Shown: piece by piece, positions 1-10,129 of the stretch
How positions within the stretch are numbered: the first letter of the stretch is position 1
Layout of the letters: each line of letters begins with the position of its first letter
Source of the DNA: Diogma glabrata
Taxonomy: Eukaryota; Arthropoda; Insecta; Diptera; Cylindrotomidae
Assembly: GCA_963693315.1 (NCBI GenBank)
Contig: CAVNZG010000977.1
Span: forward strand, 372,001-436,000
Reading direction: 5' to 3'
Length of the DNA: 64,000 nucleotides
The notes under the pieces: model-generated
Databases searched by the model: none
Seen by the model: only the letters and a program-made list of their open reading frames with translations
Told to the model about the DNA's origin: nothing
Made by a program: the position numbers and the translations under genes

Positions 1-12
1 TTACAAACGACG

Positions 13-868
13 ATGCATTCGTATGCCGAAGCATCGGCTCCGAATAATGGTGACGTAACCTACGAACGTCGGCTTTTAGAACGTGAGCGTGAGTTATTAG
101 ATCGTGAACGTATACTTTTTCAACGTGAAATGAAATTATCTGCTACGCAAGTGTATCCAGAATATCAGAATAGAAAAACGATAAACTTATCTCCAAAAGA
201 TATTCTAGAAATTTTGCCGGAATTCGATCCAACGAAGTCGTATCTTCTGAATTCAGAGCAGTGGGTTACTAAAATTAATTCATTGATAAATATCTATACA
301 ATTGATCAGTCCTTAATTATGCTTGTTATTGGTGCAAAATTAAAAAATTCTGCAAATTATGGTACAATGCGATAGAACCCAATTATTTAACGTGGACGGC
401 ATTTTCGGTAGAACTAATTCGCAATTTTAAACCATTTTTAAATGAAGCTGATATACACGAAAGACTCAGAGCTAAATTAAGGTTGAAAGATCAGGGTTTA
501 TTAGAGTATTTTTTTGAAATGCAATCAATAGGATTGAGACGCGTATCCGAAGATGCTTTAATTAGGTATATAATCCACGGGCTCAATGAATCGTGGTTGG
601 TTACAGGACTGCGAAGTCAACAAATATTTACGTTGGAAGAATTACGAGATCGAATTGAATGGTACATCGCCACTCAGAAACCTATGGCTGTAAGCAGCTC
701 AAAACCATTAAACAATAATTCTTCCTTAAATCTGGCAAATCCCAAGAAACCAGAATTTATTAAATTTGAAAAAAACAATACAGAGAAAACGTTCAAATGT
801 TTTAATTGCAACGGATGGACATTATTCCATAAACTGCCCAAAGCCTCCTCGAAAAGAAAGATGTACTA
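13..868 (+). pseudogene. gag of gypsy-like element, frameshifted
   Basis: The first part (13-375) encodes an Arg/Glu-rich coiled-coil-like N-terminus followed by an LPEFDPTKS stretch of the kind seen in fly gypsy Gag. Near 350-365 the frame is lost. The continuation around 380-860 reads as further Gag, with LRAKLRLKDQG and LEELRDRIEWY segments, up to a CFNCNG zinc-knuckle start. At about 823 the frame shifts again: the second half of the knuckle (GHYSINC) is read in the frame that runs on into pol. The Gag structural protein would assemble the particle and bind RNA. As sequenced it is broken at least once; the second shift could be decay, a sequencing error or a gag-pol frameshift. Confidence 0.75.
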
Positions 869-3800
869 AATGTTCTAAAGTTCATGCGGCATATCAGAAA
901 GAGTGCAAAACGTTTACGGGAAGGATAACTGTTGCAAATAGAAAATCTTATACGAAGAACGCAATAGTAAATAACGCTGAACTGGTAGCTATTATTGATT
1001 GCGGTAGCGAAGGCTCGTTAATAACAACGGATGCCGCCAAGCTCACGAATCAGCCTCTCATACCATGTACCTTTAATATAAACGGGTTTGCTGGAGGAAC
1101 TGTAAAAGCAAGTCAAAAGATATCCGCAGACGTTATAATTGATGATGCTCAGGCAAAAATTGATTTACTGGTTGTTGAGAATAGTCAAATTAATACGGAT
1201 CTACTGGTTGGACAAAACTTCATTGATCAACCTGGTATGAAACTCGAGATTCAAAACGATCAGATCTCTTTTAAGATGATCTCACCCCACGAGTGTGAAA
1301 TTTCAGACCATAAAACAATTCATTCCGAAATTAGGGCAAATCAAAACGAAATTGATTCGAACCAAAATGATATAACGGAATTTGAGGCAAATTCTAAGAA
1401 TACCAACAGTGACGAGTCTATCAATAGTGACAAAGAAAACGAAGTAGATATATTATCAGATTATAGTTTAAATTGTTTACAGACTGATATTGAAACAAAC
1501 GAAATTGTAACAGACGAAACCATGTCAGAATGCGAAAAAGAACAGTTATTTCACTTAATTCACGAATTCAAAGACTGTTTCGCGAGAAATCTTTGTGAAG
1601 TAGGTGTTTGTCGTGACGAAGAGATTGTTATTAATTTAACTACAGATAAACCGATCTATTATCAACCGTATAGACTTTCAGTCTTCCAACGCGAGAAGGT
1701 CAAATCTATGATAGATGAACTTCTTAAAAATAATATAATTAGAGAATCTCAATCTCCATACGCTAGTCCGATCGTTTTGGTAAAAAAGAAAAATAACGAG
1801 CAAAGAATGTGCATTGATTATCGACGTCTGAACGATATAACGGTCAAGAACCGCTATCCTCTGCCGATTATAGAGGATCAGCTACAAAGACTTGCTGGTG
1901 CCAAATACTTTACTGTATTAGATTTGGCATCCGGTTACTATCAAATTAAAGTAGCTAATGATTCGATTCCTAAAACTGCATTTATAACGCCAGATGGGCA
2001 TTATGAATTCCTTCGAATGCCTTTCGGGCTAACAAATGCCCCTGCCGTATTTCAACGAGTTATGAACTCTATAGCTCGAGAATTAAAGGATGACATTATT
2101 GTCTACCTAGACGACATAATTATCCCAAGCAAAACCATAGCCGAAGGGTTGGGAAAATTACAACAGTTTTTATCGGTCTTATTGGATCGAGGGATGACAT
2201 TAAAATTGCCGAAATGTAATTTTTTCAAGAAATCTGTTGATTTCTTAGGGCACGAAGTTAGTGAATTCGGCATTAAGCCAGGTAATTTCAAAACACAGGC
2301 AATAATGGATTTCCCAAAACCAACAGATCAACATCAAGTTCGACAATTTATTGGTCTGTCAAGCTATTTCAGAAAATTCATAAAGAACTTTTCTATCATT
2401 GCAGAGCCACTAACGCGGCTAACTAGAAAGAATACTGTTTTCAATTGGTCAGAAGAGCAAGATAATGCGTTTTTAACTTTAAAACAAAAATTGGGAAGCC
2501 GCGAAGTACTCACTCTATTTGATCCAACCTTGGATCACCAAGTCCTAACTGATGCAAGCTCAAAGGGTCTTGCAGGCATTTTGATACAAGCTGACCAACT
2601 GGGAGAAACTCGACCAGTAGCGTATTTTAGTAGAAAAACCACCGGAAATGAACAAAAATTTCACTCGTTCGAACTAGAGGCACTAGCTGTTGTCGAAACA
2701 CTAGAAAGATTTCGTTTTTATTTAATTGGAAAGCAGTTTACACTGTTAACCGATTGTGCTTCCCTTACTACGTGTCTAAGTAAAAAAGACATTATTCCTA
2801 GAATAGGAAGATGGTGGCTTAGACTGGCTGAATTTCATTATGAAATTAAGCACAGATCAGGAAGAATAATGCAACATGTTGATGCATTGAGTAGAAATCC
2901 GGCAACGTCAACAGAAGAACAAGATGAATTAGAGCCGGCTACGATAGATATTTTTAAAATAACGCAACGTGAAAATGACTGGATCAAGGGTATGCAGCAT
3001 CAAGATGAAGATATCAAGAACATAATATTGGTTTTAAACCGAGATCCGAAAACACCGGAAGAACGAGAACAACATAAAAATTATTCAATTGTAAACGGGC
3101 GGTTATACAGGAACGTCGAAGGGAAAAAGAAATGGGTTGTACCGCGTTACATACGATGGAAGATTTTAAAGTCATGCCACGATGATATGGGTCATTGCAG
3201 TGTTGATAAGGCTGTTAGTAAAATTGCAGAAGACTTTTGGTTTCCACGCTTACGACAGTATACATTGAAATATATCTCTTCGTGCTTGAGTTGTGGTTAT
3301 GTAAAAACGAGAGGTGGAGCCAAAGAAGGTGAATTACATCCTATCGAAAAGATTACGATACCATTCCATACTGTACACATCGACCATGTGGGACCATTTC
3401 CCCGTAGCTCGAAAGGAAATATTTATTTAATCGTGATGGTTGATGGTTACACAAAATATGTCTACACATCTGCTGCAAGGAACACATCTACTGCGCCTGT
3501 ATTAAACATGCTGGAAGAATTTTCTTTGAGGTTTGGAATCCCAACTAGAATTATCACCGATCAAGGAAGTGCCTTTACTTCTAAGGCATTTAACAAGTAT
3601 TGTGAAGAAAATTGCATTAAACACGTATTGAACGCTACTGCAACACCGCGGGCCAACGGCCAGTGCGAACGCTACAATCGCACTATACTAACAATGTTAC
3701 GAATTTACGCTGAAGAAAACGATCGTAGTTGGGATGTCAATCTTAGAAATATTCAGTGGGCTCTTAATAGTATGCAAAACTCAACGACCAAGGTTTCCCC

Positions 3801-4266
3801 ACACCAGCTAGTTCTAACGTTCAATCCACGAGATATCCTATGCAATCAATTGAAATTACTACTCCAAGATGATGACCAAGATATGAACGAAAACGACACT
3901 AAAATTCAAATGAACCTGTTACGGGAACAAGTTTCCAACCGAATAAAGGCAGACAGCGATAAACAAAAATTACGTTTTGATTCACATCATCGTAAGCCGC
4001 ATAATTACATTGTAGGAGATCTTGTTTTCATTAAGTGGGAAGGTGGTCCAGCTACCGGAACTTCAAGAAAGTTACTACCAAAGTTTAGAGGGCCGTATGA
4101 GGTAGGAGCAGTAATCGGTAATGACCGATATAACGTGAAGGAATTAGGTGATAGTAGCAAGTACGTAGGAATCTACGCAAGTGACAGGCTAAAGCCTTGG
4201 TGTGCTTTAGTAAATTGTGAAGACGATGATGAGGACATCAACGAATCGCCAGATGGCCGAATGTAA
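766..4266 (+). CDS. pol: gypsy-like Pol polyprotein (protease, RT, RNase H, integrase)
   Basis: An 1166-codon frame. The start given is only the first in-frame ATG; translation probably enters by frameshift from gag. Visible in order: second half of a CCHC knuckle (residues ~17-25) and a further Cys-rich stretch; aspartic protease with IIDCGSEGS (~75), an unusual DCG where DTG or DSG is common; reverse transcriptase with CIDYRRLND (~348) and catalytic YLDD (~447); RNase H with LTDASSKG (~594); integrase HHCC zinc module (~804-845), then the DDE core with HIDHVGP (~871), ITDQGSAF (~930) and the Glu in NGQCER (~967); and a C-terminal GPY/F-type segment, KFRGPYEV (~1107). No internal stop. It replicates and integrates the element. 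It could be enzymatically intact although gag is broken, so the copy may be young or in need of a helper. Confidence 0.92.
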   Translation: MKKTIQRKRSNVLIATDGHYSINCPKPPRKERCTKCSKVHAAYQKECKTFTGRITVANRKSYTKNAIVNNAELVAIIDCGSEGSLITTDAAKLTNQPLIPCTFNINGFAGGTVKASQKISADVIIDDAQAKIDLLVVENSQINTDLLVGQNFIDQPGMKLEIQNDQISFKMISPHECEISDHKTIHSEIRANQNEIDSNQNDITEFEANSKNTNSDESINSDKENEVDILSDYSLNCLQTDIETNEIVTDETMSECEKEQLFHLIHEFKDCFARNLCEVGVCRDEEIVINLTTDKPIYYQPYRLSVFQREKVKSMIDELLKNNIIRESQSPYASPIVLVKKKNNEQRMCIDYRRLNDITVKNRYPLPIIEDQLQRLAGAKYFTVLDLASGYYQIKVANDSIPKTAFITPDGHYEFLRMPFGLTNAPAVFQRVMNSIARELKDDIIVYLDDIIIPSKTIAEGLGKLQQFLSVLLDRGMTLKLPKCNFFKKSVDFLGHEVSEFGIKPGNFKTQAIMDFPKPTDQHQVRQFIGLSSYFRKFIKNFSIIAEPLTRLTRKNTVFNWSEEQDNAFLTLKQKLGSREVLTLFDPTLDHQVLTDASSKGLAGILIQADQLGETRPVAYFSRKTTGNEQKFHSFELEALAVVETLERFRFYLIGKQFTLLTDCASLTTCLSKKDIIPRIGRWWLRLAEFHYEIKHRSGRIMQHVDALSRNPATSTEEQDELEPATIDIFKITQRENDWIKGMQHQDEDIKNIILVLNRDPKTPEEREQHKNYSIVNGRLYRNVEGKKKWVVPRYIRWKILKSCHDDMGHCSVDKAVSKIAEDFWFPRLRQYTLKYISSCLSCGYVKTRGGAKEGELHPIEKITIPFHTVHIDHVGPFPRSSKGNIYLIVMVDGYTKYVYTSAARNTSTAPVLNMLEEFSLRFGIPTRIITDQGSAFTSKAFNKYCEENCIKHVLNATATPRANGQCERYNRTILTMLRIYAEENDRSWDVNLRNIQWALNSMQNSTTKVSPHQLVLTFNPRDILCNQLKLLLQDDDQDMNENDTKIQMNLLREQVSNRIKADSDKQKLRFDSHHRKPHNYIVGDLVFIKWEGGPATGTSRKLLPKFRGPYEVGAVIGNDRYNVKELGDSSKYVGIYASDRLKPWCALVNCEDDDEDINESPDGRM

Positions 4267-4545
4267 TCTAATCAAACCAAAACAAAAACGACAACAGTGC
4301 ATGGATAAAGAAGAACAACTACAATTACATAATATCATCAACCCGACGAAGTTAATTTCGTTTCTTTTGTTTTAATTACAAATTGATACTTTTTCCGTTC
4401 GTATAAAACTAATATTCATTCCTAATGTAACGTTCGACTGAATGAGAAGTAATAAATATAAATATTATAACGTGTTTCAATTTATTGTTTTTATTATTCT
4501 AAATTAATGTTAAGTTTGAGTAAGTTAATTTGTAAGTTAACATAC

Positions 4546-5846
4546 TGTCCAAGGCTCATGTTTAAAACTAAGCCAAAGTTTGTCGTCATCTGTATAGCTG
4601 TGATCTAAATATAAAAAATCATTAAGTATTAATTTTTATAATTATATTTAATTCAATAGACAAAATATGTATGTAGATATAATTACCTTCAGGAATTGTA
4701 TCAGATATTCGACGTTTTTTATAGTCTGAATTATATCTTTTTAGTAATCCTTGTTCCCGCAGTTTCCGCATACCATTTACGACCTTGTTGTACAGAGTCC
4801 CTCTAGGTTGACTGCTTTCAGTACGTTCGATGTAATATGATGTCTGAAAATATACCAAATTATTATAATTTTTAATTAAGTTATATTAAATATGTATTAC
4901 TTTATCTTCAGATGGAAATATTTCCAAAATTTTTACTGTAAGTAAGTTAAAATCCTCGGTAGATAAGCGGATTTTTCTCTGAAGAAAATAATTTGTTATT
5001 GCGGCAATCACATTTTTTCTATGATGCTCATTAATAGTTTTGAATTTTGCATAAAAAGTGAGCGCAGCATTAGACAAAAAATCTGCCTCTAATATTTCTC
5101 GCAGATTCTAAATTTTAATGATTATTTAAATTATTATTTTAAATTTTTAAGTTTTAAATTATACCAGATTAGTCAAAGTCTCAGTAGAAGGAATCAGCGA
5201 ACTTATTGGGGATGATCTGCTATCATCAGCTGCTGGTGAATACGGATTTACGGAATCGGGTGTTATTGACCGGCTAAATACTGTTTCTGATACTACTTGA
5301 TCTCTTATCCATTGAGAGACGTTAGAGGTCATAGAGAGTGTTTCAGCTACAGGTATGGACGAGTGTCCCTAAAATGTTTAGCAGGAATAAAACTTCAACA
5401 ATTTTCAACTTTCCTGGAATTAAAAGTATGCATATTTTTCGAAAGACTTACATTAGCAATTCTCCACTCGGCCAAACGTGTTTTGAATCCAATTCTTATG
5501 CCAAACAATGGGATAAGTTGGTCAATGTCACTTTCTTTTATGTCAATGAGACTTTGAATATTAATTAAGTGTTCTATAAGAAACAAATTAATGAAATTAA
5601 AAAAGGTCCAACAAAAGTTCTTTCAGTAGTTTCACCTTTGAAGATATTGCCTAAATGATGATACAGTCCCCATGATTTTAACAATGACTCCACAGTGGAT
5701 AATGGCCCCTCATTTATTTGCGGAAATTGATCATTTTTATTTCCTGGTAATTCCGTACTTTCACTGTGCTCAAATTGCTTATCTGTATTTTCAAAGTATT
5801 CGTTCTGTGTTCCTTGCTGATTCATTTCAGCGTTCATTTGATCCAT
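4546..5846 (-). CDS. SAM-domain gene, six exons, possibly continuing past the window
   Basis: I join exons 5846-5636, 5573-5452, 5368-5165, 5107-4901, 4843-4687 and 4604-4546. All five introns are GT-AG and the total is 960 bases (320 codons) with no stop. The start ATG (5846-5844) opens MDQMNAEMNQQG; an upstream in-frame GTG at 5921 is unlikely in an animal. Residues ~50-108, split across exons 1 and 2, form a SAM-like helical domain (LLKSWGLYHHLGNIF to GFKTRLAEWR). Exon 3 is Ser/Pro-rich. Exons 4-5 carry a helical region (NAALTFYAKFKTINEHHRK, then LLTVKILEIFPSED and RGTLYNKVVNGMRKLRE). Exon 6 ends EPWT at a GTATGT donor; read through, it would stop two codons later. The layout reminds me of SAMD3-like proteins of fish and insects, a resemblance from memory. 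A TATATAAG lies at 6343-6336, but no 5' exon is proven. The gypsy element begins in the presumed next intron. Confidence 0.72.
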
Positions 5847-6399
5847 ATTTATGTATATAAGACTGTCTCCGCTTATTAAGTTAGTGGTATTAACGTAGGT
5901 TGGGGACCCTATGAATGACACAAGTGGTCATTATAGATTACCATTTATTTAATTTCTTTATTTGTGTAATTCACATAGGTTAAATGAATTACAATAAAAA
6001 TTCGCATAAAAAAACTCGCAAATTTTAACTTTACGAATAAAGTAATTGTTCAAAAAGACTTTTTCCTTAGATTTTGTTTGTTCACAAAAATAAAATGTCA
6101 AAAAATTTTAAAAACTATTTTAATAAAATACACTTTTGATTTTAAACTGTTTTATGACCAAACATGGGCTTTAAGATAATTCGAAAATTTTATAACTGCA
6201 GCAAAATTAACTAAAACAACTTTTTTCTTAAATATTCGTGTCTGAAAAGTTGCGAATTTTTACTGTGTTATCCTTATAAACAAATGAAAATACTTACGAG
6301 TCTCGTCTAAATCGGATCCATTTTACTAAATTTCTCTTATATACTAAATGTACGCAATAAAATAAAAAAAACATGAAATGTATGTATATGATTGGACTG
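5847..6399. other. Upstream region of the SAM-domain gene, no gene seen
   Basis: AT-rich and without a credible ORF. On the minus strand it has a TATATAAG at 6343-6336 and a GTAAGT donor-like site at 6297-6292, which could mark a promoter and tiny 5' exon of the SAM-domain gene, but the distance is short and this is weak. Confidence 0.3.
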
Positions 6400-7110
6400 A
6401 GGGTGGCCACGTGTCCTTCTTTCGTTAGAATAGTCCTCTTCTGGAGCAAGAATGTCATCCGTCCTCCTTTACTTTAAAAATGTCCTACTTTAAGCAAAGT
6501 GTAATACAATATCTTACAATGAGCAAAATAGATTTTTGACTACCTATTTCTATCAATAAACATGCATTAGAAAAATAAGTAATCGAGATTGTACCTTTAG
6601 AAATATTAAATTTGTAACTGATTAATTAATTTATGTCGAAAGGTTGGTAATAATAGCACATAATTTACATCGCTGTAATGTATGTGAATATATTTGCTAT
6701 TTTACAAGATCAATTCATGTGGTAAACCAGCATTGCTTAAAAAAAATTTAATTGAATCCACCGTTAAACTTCTGTTTTTTAATAACTTTTGAAACAAATT
6801 ATATACCTGTTCTTAGTATTATTAACAAAATAACTGAACTGAATTTTGCTTGTGATTGTTATATAAAGAAAAATATTTGGTTACAGAAAGCTAACGATTT
6901 TGAAGGGAAATCTAAATGTTTAAAACAATACTGTTTAAGTTTATGAGAACAACATAAGCTTATTGATTTTTATGAAAGTGCCAATGATTCAGCAGATGGT
7001 ATGTTTAGCTGTATTTCTGAGTTCTTAAAAACTGAAAAACTTAAGTTTTCCGCGTGTTACTGCATTGGAGGCCGATAACATCAGTTCGACCTTGTATGCC
7101 ATTATTCGTT
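6400..7110. mobile_element. hAT-like nonautonomous element, copy lacking its right end
   Basis: It starts GAGGGTGGCCACGTGTCC and continues colinearly with the better copy at 25343-26161: shared stretches include GTCCTACTTTAAGCAAA, the TATTGATTTTTATGA block and GGCCGATAACATCA. It lacks the SINE carried by the other copy. The right terminal repeat (GTGGCAACCCTG in the other copy) is not recognisable, so the copy is truncated or diverged there. A short ORF at 6752-6946 is probably a decayed internal segment. Confidence 0.6.
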
Positions 7111-7809
7111 TTGGGCGTTTAGTAATTTTTAACTACATAATATTATTATTCATAACACTTACTGTATAAACTGGTTTTCCTTATATTTCAGTATTTAATT
7201 CAATAGACAAAACAACTAGACTTCAACTTCACAAACTTAAAAAATGGTTGTTAATTGTTTTCTTTTAATAATTTATAAACACAAAATTTAGTTTCACTCA
7301 CTAATTAAAAAAAAGGCGAATTTTTTATTAAAATATTTCCACGTACGGACGTTGACAAAACCGAAATGCAACTAGCTGTACGATTATTAGATTGCAAATG
7401 ATCTGTATTATTATTAAAATTTATTATTAAATTCTAGTACTAATTTGTAAATTCAATCATTTAATATCAAAACCAAATTAAACAGTAAATTTTGCGCTTG
7501 TCGCATTTTATTATTTAGATAAGTAAACAAATGTAACTTTAACAATTTACTTGTAAATTTTATCATTTGATTGCAATAGTTACTATTTATTATTATAATC
7601 AACAACAAAGTTTGTAGAAGGAACTATACCACGAAGTATTTTTCTTGTTTTTAATTTCAACAATTTTGTTAGTTGAAAATACAATTTATTATTTTTTTAT
7701 TTTCTCTAAAATTTAACCAATTAATTGTTGATTTCATAAAGACCTAATAAATTTGAATGGAATCGATGTTGAACCTATTTGGAGGTCAAAAATTTTCAAT
7801 TTTTAATGG
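7111..7809. other. AT-rich spacer, nothing recognised
   Basis: No ORF of note, no clear repeats. It may hold the downstream (3') part of the Helitron remnant at 7810-8789, but I found no convincing terminal hairpin followed by CTRR on the minus strand. Confidence 0.4.
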
Positions 7810-8789
7810 TTAACAATTTGAATTGTTGATTTTACAATCTTTTTTACCATTTTTTTCTCTGGGTGTACCACAACCGGTAATAATGATAGTTTCGATTATA
7901 TTCTTTCGTAAAGAAGCTACGCGCAATCGAGTGCCGTTGCAAAGTTTTGGTGGGCTTAAATTTCGAAGCAGCATAATGGGAATACCAACTTTTAGATCTA
8001 TTTTATGAAGGGGAAGACCAGGAGCAATGATACTGTTCAAAAATTCTACTGGATAATGCACTGCTTGTTCTGTTTGGCATATTGTGTTAATGGATATATA
8101 TGAAGTTGACTCACCAGGGATTTTTTCCGTTATACGATTATTGAGTGACAATACTTGGCGCTAAAATAGATCTTTCACACAACCATACATTCTCTTTTGT
8201 GGTAATATTGTGGATGTCGTCATAAATATCAGATATTAAAGCTTCACTATTCGTAACAATTTGGCATAGAGTAGCTGAAATTTCAATGTCATGATCAGTA
8301 TTAATCTCTACATATTTTCCTTCACCAATATCTAAGAAAACTTCATACCGAGAACTCCATACCTCCGCTTTGCGCTCTCATGTTTTGCTTTAAATGGAGT
8401 GTTTTAAAATGTCTCCATAGTACTGAGCGTTTCAGACATGCATTGACCTCTTCTGCTCTTGTACCTTTAACGACAACTGGCAACGTTTGCCTGAAATCAC
8501 CTGCGAATAAAAAGGTTACTCCACCAAATACTTGATTGTTATTTCTTAGATCCTGCATTGTTCTATTTACAGCTTCAATCGATACTTTGTTTGCCATAGA
8601 ACACTCATCCCACACTACGAAAACACAATCATGTAGGACTTTAGCTCTGTGGCTATTCTTTGATATACCACAGACTGGATTTTCCATATGATCAGCTTCA
8701 ATTGGGATTTTGAACATAGAATGAGCTGTTTTTCCTCCGGGAATTAGAGTGGCAGCTATCCCTGAATTACTAAATACATACACACACAT
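7810..8789 (-). pseudogene. Helitron Rep/helicase remnant (PIF1-like helicase C-terminal half)
   Basis: Two minus-strand frames (8789-8343 and 8151-7810), with the bridge 8342-8152 open in a shifted frame, give a PIF1-family helicase. Visible pieces: SGIAATLIPGGKTAHS, DECSMANK (Walker B-like), GGVTFLFAGDFRQTLPVV, LKQNMRA, then ERSILAPS, IPGESTSYIS and IMLLRNLSPPKLCNGTRL, in the order usual for Helitron helicases. The ATPase P-loop, the Rep domain and the N-terminus are missing, and at least two frameshifts separate the blocks. In an active Helitron the protein unwinds DNA during rolling-circle transposition; this copy cannot encode it. A host PIF1 helicase is less likely, because the block order and the LCNGTRL motif are those of Helitrons. 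Confidence 0.85.
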
Positions 8790-9063
8790 TCTAATTCTTC
8801 TCTAAATAAAAAATCTTCATAAACAACAAATGAGAAAATCTTGCAAGTCAGGTTTTAAAACATATACAACAAAATAAAAAATGTGTCTCTATATAATAAA
8901 AACATACTCATATATAATTAGAACACTTATAATTAAAGAACATTTAGGCAAACTCGTTGCTATGAATTATACTCATATATGTAAATACATATATATAATT
9001 ATTAGAAGAAATAAAACCAATTGTATGTAATCAACATTTAGGCAAACTCGTTGCTATGAATTA
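8790..9063. repeat. Spacer with a duplicated ~28-bp motif
   Basis: The segment CATTTAGGCAAACTCGTTGC plus TATGAATTA occurs at 8941-8969 and again at 9035-9063, about 94 bases apart. The second copy abuts the left end of the Harbinger element. At ~28 bp this is too long for a Harbinger target duplication; it looks like a local tandem duplication. Confidence 0.6.
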
Positions 9064-9235
9064 AGACTATGTTCCAATCCATGCTATTTGGTACTAAAAA
9101 TTCTAAATTGAAATAGTCAAAAAATTAGTTGACTATTTCCGCCATTTAATTCTAAATTTTTGAACGATATTTGTTTTTTAACATTTCAAATATGTCGCAG
9201 AGCTTTTTGAATGTAAAAGCAAAAACAAATTCAAA

Positions 9236-9988
9236 ATGAATAAAAAGAATTATAGTTCAAGATGTAAGTGAAATATTAATTTAAAATGTTTATTTACATT
9301 ATATTATATTTATATATAGGCATTTTAATGCAAATTAATTTTTGTATAGGGTCAAAGGATAATATCTTCAAGGTAATACATTTACGAATTGAAGCTGATA
9401 CGAAATTTGTTCAAAAAAATGTGCAACCGAAAATTTTGTGGAGGTAAGCAAATAAATACACTTCATACGTTTGTAATAATGTTCATGTATATATATGAAT
9501 AAATATAATAAGAATATATACATTTTATAATGTATTTTAGAAATATTGCTGCATCATTAGATAATGATAAAGTCGGCATAGACTGCGAAAAAAAATGGAG
9601 AAATTTAATACAAAAATATAAAGAGTTACTAGAACCTAAAACAGGAGAAGGTGCACACTCATTAACTGCCAGTAACTGGCCTTTTTTTAGTTTAATAAAT
9701 GATTTCATGGGAGCGAAGCATAACATAAGGCCACCAAATTTGATTCAATCAATTCCAAATAACGTACATATTCCAAAAGAACCTATGCAGTCTGCACCTA
9801 ACTGCAAAATTACAAAACCGATACCTACCCCTATGGTAGTTACTAAAAATAAAAGCCAATTAAACTATTTGGTTGAACGGGACAACAAAATTTTATTTGA
9901 AATTAAAAAAAGTAACAAGCTCATGGAAAAAGTTTGCAAGCAATATTTTCCTGATATTGACCTTTCTTCTGAGGATTCTGAAAATTAA
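9236..9988 (+). CDS. Harbinger Myb/SANT-like accessory DNA-binding protein, three exons
   Basis: Exons 9236-9263, 9350-9443 and 9541-9988 join through GT-AG introns into 570 bases (189 residues plus stop) with no interruption. The product starts MNKKNYSSRWSKDNIFKVI and contains a trihelix/SANT-type region with spaced tryptophans (RWSKD, KILWRN, KKWRNLIQKYKELLE, NWPFFSLINDF). The C-terminus is a charged helix ending LSSEDSEN. In characterised Harbinger elements such a protein brings the transposase into the nucleus and onto the element ends. The first codon gives a Trp split across intron 1 (T|GG), which restores the SANT motif and supports the model. It is intact although its partner transposase is broken, so it could be retained by chance, recently inactivated, or trans-acting. 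Confidence 0.78.
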
Positions 9989-10129
9989 ATTATATTGTGC
10001 TTAATATTTTGAAATGTGTTTTCGTTTGTTTTATTAAATGGAAGTTGGAATTAAATTAATCTAAAAATTAAATAAGACTGAAAACTTAAAGAAATTGTTT
10101 TTATTACAACACTTTGGTTATTAAATGTT

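Larger units (their letters stand above)
1..4500 (+). mobile_element. Ty3/gypsy LTR retrotransposon, left end outside window
   Basis: Gag-like, zinc-knuckle, protease, RT, RNase H and integrase segments follow in the order usual for Ty3/gypsy (integrase after RNase H). No env-like ORF follows pol. The 5' LTR and primer-binding site lie before position 1. An AATAAA at 4451-4456, about 185 bases after the pol stop, probably belongs to the 3' LTR, but with only one LTR visible its edges cannot be fixed, so the right end is approximate. The element lies head to tail against the opposite-strand SAM-domain gene, about 45 bases from that gene's last visible exon. Confidence 0.9.

Noticed and set aside
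5297..5568. Plus-strand ORFs over the SAM-domain gene
   Set aside because: They oppose exons whose splice sites and domain are consistent on the minus strand.
7823..8008. Plus-strand ORF over the Helitron remnant
   Set aside because: Antisense shadow of the helicase fragment, which has recognisable motifs.
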